From the NCBI GenBank assembly GCA_023412275.1, contig JAEYNY010000089.1, positions 1-6,905 on the forward strand: a DNA stretch of 6,905 nucleotides. Reading direction: 5' to 3'. Below are positions 1 to 4,706 of the stretch, one piece after another. Source of the stretch: Bacillota bacterium (GTDB lineage: Bacteria; Bacillota; Clostridia; Acetivibrionales; DSM-1351). Position numbers and translations under genes: made by a program. Positions within the stretch are counted from its first letter, which is position 1, and every line of letters begins with the position of its first letter. Under the pieces are notes generated by a model. It made no database searches. It worked only from the letters and a program-made list of their open reading frames with translations, and was not told where the DNA came from.

Positions 1-82
1 ATGTAAGCTTTTCATTCCCAAACATTACTGCAATATTATCAGGGACTTTTTCTACTTGCTCCTCAAAAACATAGGAAACAGT
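1..82 (-). other. Start of a second adenylation domain (truncated by window edge)
   Basis: After the C domain the sequence reads KTVSYVFEEQVEKVPDNIAV and then MFGNEKLT, which is the usual lead-in to an A domain up to its A1 motif (L-T-Y-x-E-L). The parallel stretch KTLSQLFEEQASRVPENIAL at the start of the first A domain of the same protein confirms the assignment. The window ends before any specificity residue, so nothing can be said of the amino acid. Confidence 0.85.
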
Positions 83-3000
83 TTTGTCCTTTGGATATTC
101 ATATTCTGTATTATTAAAATCAAATAATATCTGACTTTTTTCTTGTGGGGTCAGCATTTCTATATCACATATTTTTTTATCCGGGTTTTTAACTATTTCA
201 TCAACAATATTAATAAAATGCCGCACAAACCTCTCCATTGTTTCTTTCTTAAAGATTCCGGTATTGTACTCCAGAACACAATTCATAATATTTGATTTGC
301 CCATGTAAATATCCAGCTTAAAATCCAGCTTGGAAGTAAATGAATTTAAATCATATATTTCAAATTTGAGTCCGTTTATTTGAGGGACAATGTCTTGTTG
401 AAGTTCATTATGAAGTATAAGCATTGTGTCAAAAAGTGGATTTCTTGTTACATCAGTTCTTCCTGCAAAATTCTCAACCATCCTGTCATATGGATAATCT
501 TGATTTTCATACGCTTTTAATACTGTATCATTGACACTGCGTATAAATTCTGTAAAAGTACCGGATGGCTCTACCCTGCTTCTTATAGGAAGAAAATTAT
601 TAAACATTCCAATCATGCTTTCAACATCAGGATGGTTTCTTCCGGCAACTAAGGATCCTACTGGAATATCCTGTTGTCCGGTGTACCTATATAACAAAGT
701 TGTATAAAGAGCCAAGAGTAACACATTTATGGTTACTCCGTATTTATGTGAAAGTAAGTTAAGAGATTCACAAATTTCAGACTCCAGATTGAATAAAACA
801 CTATCTCCGAAAAAGGTTCTACTATCAGATCTGGAATAATCCGAAGGCATATTAATCGTTGAATCTATACCTTCAAGTACATTCCTCCAGTATTCTTCCT
901 GTTTTTTTATAACAGCTCCTTCAAGAAAATTATTGTGCCAATATGAAAAATCCTTGTACTGAATTTCAGGTTCAGCAATTCTTAGTCCCTTATAAATCTG
1001 TTCAAATTCCCTTACCAGAACTGTTATGGAAATTCCATCAGATATTATGTGATGCATATCAAGCAGGAAAATGTGTTTTTTGTCCCCCGTATTCAACACG
1101 GTGGCTCTAATTAATGGTGCCTTACCAAGGTCGAAAGGCTTTATCAATTCTCTTAGAACCTTGTCACTGCATTTATTATCTGTTTTAGCAAATGCTACTT
1201 TAAAATCAATTTCCTTATGAATCCTTTGAACTACTTCACCATTGTATATCTCAAATGATGTTCTGAAAGGTTCATGTCTCATTACCAAAGTTTTAAGAGT
1301 CTCTTCTACTTTGGCAATGTCAAGTTCACCTTCAACATTCATTGCCAATGACATGTTATAGCTTGTACCAATTCCTTCAAATTGTTGCTGGACATACATT
1401 CTCTGCTGTGATGCGGATGAAGGGTAAACTCCCTCGGGATAGGATGCATTAATATATGCCTCATCCTCATATACAGGTTTTATTCGTGAGTAAACTTTCT
1501 CTTCCGCGTCATCCAAATATCCGGCCAATTCCCTTAAATCCCTGGTATTGAGTACTTTTTCCAAAGGTACTGATTTATTGAACTCTTTATGTATGCGTGC
1601 AGCAAGAACAGTAGCTTTCAGAGAGTGACCTCCCAGTTCAAAAAAATTGTCCTTTGCACCCACTGTCTCAACTCCAAGAACATCCTGCCACAATCCGGCT
1701 AACTTAACCTCTGTTTCATCTTTTGGAGGCACATATTCTTTTTCTTCCAAATAAGGCTCCGGGAGCTTTTTCTTATCTATTTTACCGTTAGGATTTAACG
1801 GAACACTCTCCATTCTTATAAAACAAGACGGTACCATATAAACAGGAAGCCTGCTTCCCAAATAATCCCTTAACTCTGCTAATACGATTTCAGTTTTTGA
1901 GGTATAGTAGGCGCAAAGAAATTTACTGCCCCTTTTATCTTCTTTAGCCAGTACCACTGCCTCTTTAATGCCATTGTACTGCAGTAGACATGCCTCAATT
2001 TCTCCCAATTCAATTCTGAACCCTCTCAGCTTCACCTGTGTGTCTATTCTATCCAGGAATTCAATACTTCCATCCGGCAGCCATTTTACAAGGTCTCCGG
2101 TTTTGTACATCAGTTCCTGCTTACCGTGGCTATTTCCACTCCAAAAGGGATCACACACAAACTTCTCCTCTGTTAATTCAGGACGATTCAGGTATCCCTT
2201 AGCCAATCCATCCCCTGCTATACATAATTCACCTTGGACACCAAAAGGCTGAAGCTTATTGTTTTTATCAACAATATACAGTCTTGTATTGGAAAGTGGT
2301 TTTCCTATAGGAATAGTAACTGCTTCACTGTCTACTTTGTCTATTGGATGAAATGAAGCAAAAACAGTACTTTCGGTAGGCCCATAAACATGTATCATCC
2401 TGCCGGTCCCAATATATCCAAATGCTTTCCTGACATGAGGTACAGATACTCTTTCTCCTCCGAAAAGTACTTTCCTGACATTTTTTAAGCATTCAACGTT
2501 AACATCAACCAGTGTATTAAATAAAGCTGTTGTCACAAAAAATACAGATATATTCTGTTCTCTTATAATTCGTGAAAGTTCTTCCATATCAAGAAGGGAT
2601 TTTTTACTTACCAGAACCAGCGTAGCCCCGTTTAGCAATGCTCCGAAAATATCAAAAGTTGAACCGTCAAAAGCATAGTTTGACAACTGTAGCAGAGTAT
2701 CTTTATCGGAAATTTCAATATAATTTGTATTCTTCACCACTCTACTAATATTGTGATGCATTGTAAGAGTTCCTTTTGGCAAACCTGTGGAACCCGAAGT
2801 ATACATAACATAAGCAAAATTATCTGAACTGCTTATACACACAAGATTTTCCGGGTTCTCATTTTCGAACTCCATATCTTCTTCGTTCATAAGGAGCATT
2901 TCTATTGAAGAACCGTTAAAATATTCTGAGAAACCGATCTTTTCAAAAATTTCTTTTTGAGTAACAAGCACTTTTGTACCCGAGTCATTTATAATTGACA

Positions 3001-4669
3001 CGATCCTTTCACAAGGGTACTCCGGGTCTAATGGAAGATAGGCTCCTCCTGCCTTTAAAACACCTAAAATGGCCGTTATCATTTCAAAAGAACGTTCCAA
3101 AAGCAATCCAACTATGCTTTCTTCCCCTACCCCTTTACTCCTTAGGAATCTTGCAAATTTGTTCGCTTTTTCGTTTAGTTCTCTATAAGTCATTTGATTT
3201 TCACCAAATACAAGAGCTATGTTTTCAGGCACCCTGCTGGCCTGTTCTTCAAACAATTGACTCAATGTCTTATCACGAGGATACAAAGTAGCTGTATCGT
3301 TATAGCTGTTTATTAACCAATTCTGTTGATCCCCGGTTAATATTTCAATATCTGATACCTTGCACTGTGGGTTGTTAATAATTTGTTGAACTATATTTTG
3401 AAAATACTCTGCTATTTGTTTGATGGTATTGGAGTAAAATTTATTGCCGTTATAAATAAACTTTATTTCAATATTTTCAAATACGGAAACCGCAACAGCT
3501 ATATCAAAATTTGTCATTTCAAACATTGAAAAATCTTCAATTTTAATAAGGCTTTTTTCATTGCCCAGTTGCTTATCCAGAGGGTAATTTTCGATTACCA
3601 TAATTGAATCAAATAGTGCATCGCCTCCCTTTAAAGAACTGTATTCTTTGATTTTGGTGAGTGATGTATTTTCAAATAAACCACGTGCTCTTATAGAATT
3701 CTCTACTCCGTTAAGAAATTCAAGTACATTTTCACCGTTTTTTGACCTTATTCTTAGAGGCGGAGTATTTATAAAAAGTCCTGCTATATTCTCAATGTCT
3801 TTTATTTTAGCCGTTCTGCCCGACACTGTTGTTCCAAAAATCACATCATCAGTGTCACTAAATCTTAATAGCATTATTCCCCATGCAGCATATAGAACTG
3901 ATGCTAAAGCTATTCTATGCTCTCTGGCAAAGTTTTTTATCCCCTCTGAGTTACTTCCGGAAAGACTTAGTGTAAAAACTTCACCTGTTTCAGCATTTTC
4001 ATGGTTCCTTTTATCCCATGGTAGCAGTGTTTTATTTTCAAAATCTTGTAGATATTCTGTCCAAAACTCTTTATGTGAATCTGTTTCATGATTTTTATGC
4101 CATTTTACAAATTCCCTATACCTGTTTTTGACAGGCTTTTCCGGATTCTCACCCTGGAAAATGGCTTGATAGGCGTGAAAAAACTCCTTAAGCAGAATAG
4201 CATTGCTCCAGCCGTCATAAAGTATATGATGATTTGAAATTATCATCTCAAAACTATCAACTTCAAGCTTGCAAAATGTTACCCTGAAAGGTTCTTCACT
4301 TATATCAAGACTTTCTTCCCGATCTTTTGATTTTATTTCTTCAAGCTTTTCAATTTTTATATTCTTATCTATCTTAGAAATGTCATAATATCTAACCGGA
4401 ATTTCATAATTTCTTAAAACAATCTGCACAGGTTTCTCAAGTTTATCCCACCGGAAAAAAGTTCTTAGGACTTCGTTGTTTTCAGCTACAAAATTCCAAG
4501 TCTTTTGAAGTACCTCCAAATCAAGCGGTCCGTTTAGCCTTAAGCTTAGCTGTTCAAAATATTGCTTGCTTTTGGGATTACTAATATAATGAAAAAGAAT
4601 CCCCTCCTGCATTGGAGTTAATGCAAGAATATCTTCAATGTTCTTCTTATCAAGCTTCTTATTGTTCAT
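1..4669 (-). CDS. Nonribosomal peptide synthetase, 5' part: C(DCL)-A(Ile?)-PCP-C(LCL)-A(partial)
   Basis: This is a multimodular NRPS that receives a peptide or aminoacyl thioester from the upstream subunit, adds one amino acid and begins a second module. It starts at ATG 4669, preceded by a G-rich stretch at suitable spacing. The next Met (residue 20) lies inside the first C-domain motif, which excludes later starts. The frame is open for 1556 codons and leaves the window at position 1. Domains are C1 (about 13-445; LTPMQEGILFH, HHILYDG at 147-153), A1 (about 468-972; YTSGSTGLPKG at 623, VYGPTE at 761, YKTGD, NGKIDK with Lys963), PCP (FFELGGHS, Ser1016), C2 (about 1079-1507; HHIISDG at 1206-1212) and the first residues of a second A domain. 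The type of C1 fits the E domain that ends the preceding gene. The sequence is AT-rich throughout with no frameshift seen. NRPS identity is certain; Ile as substrate is a code-based inference. Confidence 0.97.
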   Translation of the reverse strand, partial: MNNKKLDKKNIEDILALTPMQEGILFHYISNPKSKQYFEQLSLRLNGPLDLEVLQKTWNFVAENNEVLRTFFRWDKLEKPVQIVLRNYEIPVRYYDISKIDKNIKIEKLEEIKSKDREESLDISEEPFRVTFCKLEVDSFEMIISNHHILYDGWSNAILLKEFFHAYQAIFQGENPEKPVKNRYREFVKWHKNHETDSHKEFWTEYLQDFENKTLLPWDKRNHENAETGEVFTLSLSGSNSEGIKNFAREHRIALASVLYAAWGIMLLRFSDTDDVIFGTTVSGRTAKIKDIENIAGLFINTPPLRIRSKNGENVLEFLNGVENSIRARGLFENTSLTKIKEYSSLKGGDALFDSIMVIENYPLDKQLGNEKSLIKIEDFSMFEMTNFDIAVAVSVFENIEIKFIYNGNKFYSNTIKQIAEYFQNIVQQIINNPQCKVSDIEILTGDQQNWLINSYNDTATLYPRDKTLSQLFEEQASRVPENIALVFGENQMTYRELNEKANKFARFLRSKGVGEESIVGLLLERSFEMITAILGVLKAGGAYLPLDPEYPCERIVSIINDSGTKVLVTQKEIFEKIGFSEYFNGSSIEMLLMNEEDMEFENENPENLVCISSSDNFAYVMYTSGSTGLPKGTLTMHHNISRVVKNTNYIEISDKDTLLQLSNYAFDGSTFDIFGALLNGATLVLVSKKSLLDMEELSRIIREQNISVFFVTTALFNTLVDVNVECLKNVRKVLFGGERVSVPHVRKAFGYIGTGRMIHVYGPTESTVFASFHPIDKVDSEAVTIPIGKPLSNTRLYIVDKNNKLQPFGVQGELCIAGDGLAKGYLNRPELTEEKFVCDPFWSGNSHGKQELMYKTGDLVKWLPDGSIEFLDRIDTQVKLRGFRIELGEIEACLLQYNGIKEAVVLAKEDKRGSKFLCAYYTSKTEIVLAELRDYLGSRLPVYMVPSCFIRMESVPLNPNGKIDKKKLPEPYLEEKEYVPPKDETEVKLAGLWQDVLGVETVGAKDNFFELGGHSLKATVLAARIHKEFNKSVPLEKVLNTRDLRELAGYLDDAEEKVYSRIKPVYEDEAYINASYPEGVYPSSASQQRMYVQQQFEGIGTSYNMSLAMNVEGELDIAKVEETLKTLVMRHEPFRTSFEIYNGEVVQRIHKEIDFKVAFAKTDNKCSDKVLRELIKPFDLGKAPLIRATVLNTGDKKHIFLLDMHHIISDGISITVLVREFEQIYKGLRIAEPEIQYKDFSYWHNNFLEGAVIKKQEEYWRNVLEGIDSTINMPSDYSRSDSRTFFGDSVLFNLESEICESLNLLSHKYGVTINVLLLALYTTLLYRYTGQQDIPVGSLVAGRNHPDVESMIGMFNNFLPIRSRVEPSGTFTEFIRSVNDTVLKAYENQDYPYDRMVENFAGRTDVTRNPLFDTMLILHNELQQDIVPQINGLKFEIYDLNSFTSKLDFKLDIYMGKSNIMNCVLEYNTGIFKKETMERFVRHFINIVDEIVKNPDKKICDIEMLTPQEKSQILFDFNNTEYEYPKDKTVSYVFEEQVEKVPDNIAVMFGNEKLT
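149..1435 (-). other. Condensation domain, LCL type
   Basis: This domain joins the peptide on the preceding GGHS carrier to the amino acid of the next module. It begins with YPSSASQQRMYVQQQ (1082 on), the S-x-A-Q-x-R-x-Y style first motif of LCL domains, and has an intact HHIISDG at residues 1206-1212. Further motifs are MIGMFNNFLPIR (1352-1363), YENQDYPYDRMVE and RNPLFDTMLILHNE. The MIGMF motif is usually followed by VNTLALR, and here reads NNFLPIR. HHxxxDG shows that it is not a heterocyclization domain, and the lack of E4-E7 motifs shows that it is not an epimerization domain. Confidence 0.92.
1505..1735 (-). other. Peptidyl carrier protein (thiolation) domain, GGHS type
   Basis: This is the carrier domain between A1 and the second C domain. 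The phosphopantetheine serine is Ser1016 (codon 1624-1622) in DNFFELGGHSLKA. The GGHS form is the usual one for carriers that hand directly to a condensation domain, and no E domain follows, so the residue loaded here should stay L. The codons for the two Phe residues contain a run of seven T on the coding strand (A at 1640-1646), and the frame is intact across it. Confidence 0.95.
1754..3268 (-). other. Adenylation domain, predicted to activate L-isoleucine
   Basis: This complete A domain activates an amino acid as aminoacyl-AMP and loads it on the adjacent PCP. Motifs in order are MTYREL (A1), LKAGGAYLPLDPEYP (A2), YTSGSTGLPKG (A3, residue 623 on), FDGS (A4), VYGPTE (A5), GELCIAGDGLAKGYL (A6), YKTGD (A7), RIDTQVKLRGFRIELGEIE (A8), LPVYMVPSCF (A9) and NGKIDK (A10). 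Aligned by hand to GrsA PheA, the pocket residues are D668, G669, F672, F711, L735, G737, V761, V769, F770 and K963, giving DGFFLGVVFK. This differs at one position (F for Y) from the Ile code DGFFLGVVYK known from bacitracin- and lichenysin-type synthetases. Val or another branched aliphatic residue remains possible. The residue before Arg874 in A8 is Asp where Gly is usual. Confidence 0.9.
3335..4633 (-). other. Condensation domain, DCL type (accepts a D-configured donor)
   Basis: This domain forms the peptide bond between the upstream D-residue and the amino acid loaded by the following A domain. The catalytic motif HHILYDG is at residues 147-153, with the second His (148) as the active-site histidine and Asp152 present. 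The first motif LTPMQEGILFH and the HHIL-DGW form match DCL domains that follow E domains, and differ from the S-x-A-Q-x-R form of LCL domains. Further motifs are NRYREFVKWH, AGLFINTPPLR (296-306) and LFDSIMVIENYP. No catalytic residue appears to be missing. Confidence 0.88.
4610..4669 (-). other. Putative N-terminal acceptor COM (docking) segment
   Basis: The first 20 residues (MNNKKLDKKNIEDILALTPM) run directly into the first motif of the condensation domain. The pattern of a short polar N-terminus followed by I/V-x-D-x-x-L-T/S-P-M-Q-E-G is that of the acceptor COM region at the start of synthetases such as TycB and GrsB, which take over from an E-terminated partner. The lysine-rich start (six Lys in the first nine or so residues and just after) could complement the acidic donor tail of the preceding protein. 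That ionic pairing is inference. Confidence 0.6.
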
Positions 4670-4676
4670 GTAAAAA

Positions 4677-4681
4677 CCCCC
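4677..4681 (-). promoter_or_regulatory. Probable ribosome binding site of the second NRPS gene
   Basis: On the minus strand the 37-base gap between the TAG of the first gene and the ATG at 4669 contains GGGGG seven bases before the ATG. It is not the consensus GGAGG, but it can pair with the anti-Shine-Dalgarno through one G-U wobble, and no better candidate is present in the gap. No terminator hairpin or convincing promoter is seen in these 37 bases, which supports co-transcription with the upstream gene. Confidence 0.6.
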
Positions 4682-4706
4682 AGTTTAATTTGACAAACCA
4701 GTAGTG

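Noticed and set aside
149..1435. Heterocyclization (Cy) or epimerization identity for the second C domain
   Set aside because: Cy domains carry DxxxxDxxS in place of HHxxxDG, and E domains carry GWFT and GVGYG motifs; neither pattern is present, while HHIISDG is intact.
1640..1646. Possible frameshift at a seven-base homopolymer in the second PCP
   Set aside because: The same reading frame carries correct motifs on both sides (NGKIDK before, GGHS and HHIISDG after), so the run is in frame.
1968..3291. Plus-strand open frames at 1968-2252 and 2995-3291
   Set aside because: Both are antisense to the complete, motif-rich A domain and have no features of their own.
3648..4091. Plus-strand open frame of 147 codons
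   Set aside because: It is antisense to the first condensation domain of the second gene, whose minus-strand motifs are clear; no ribosome site or family resemblance was seen.
4670..4706. Promoter or terminator between the two genes
   Set aside because: The gap has a TTGTCA-like hexamer but no -10 box at proper spacing, and no hairpin followed by a T run. It is too short for more than a ribosome site.
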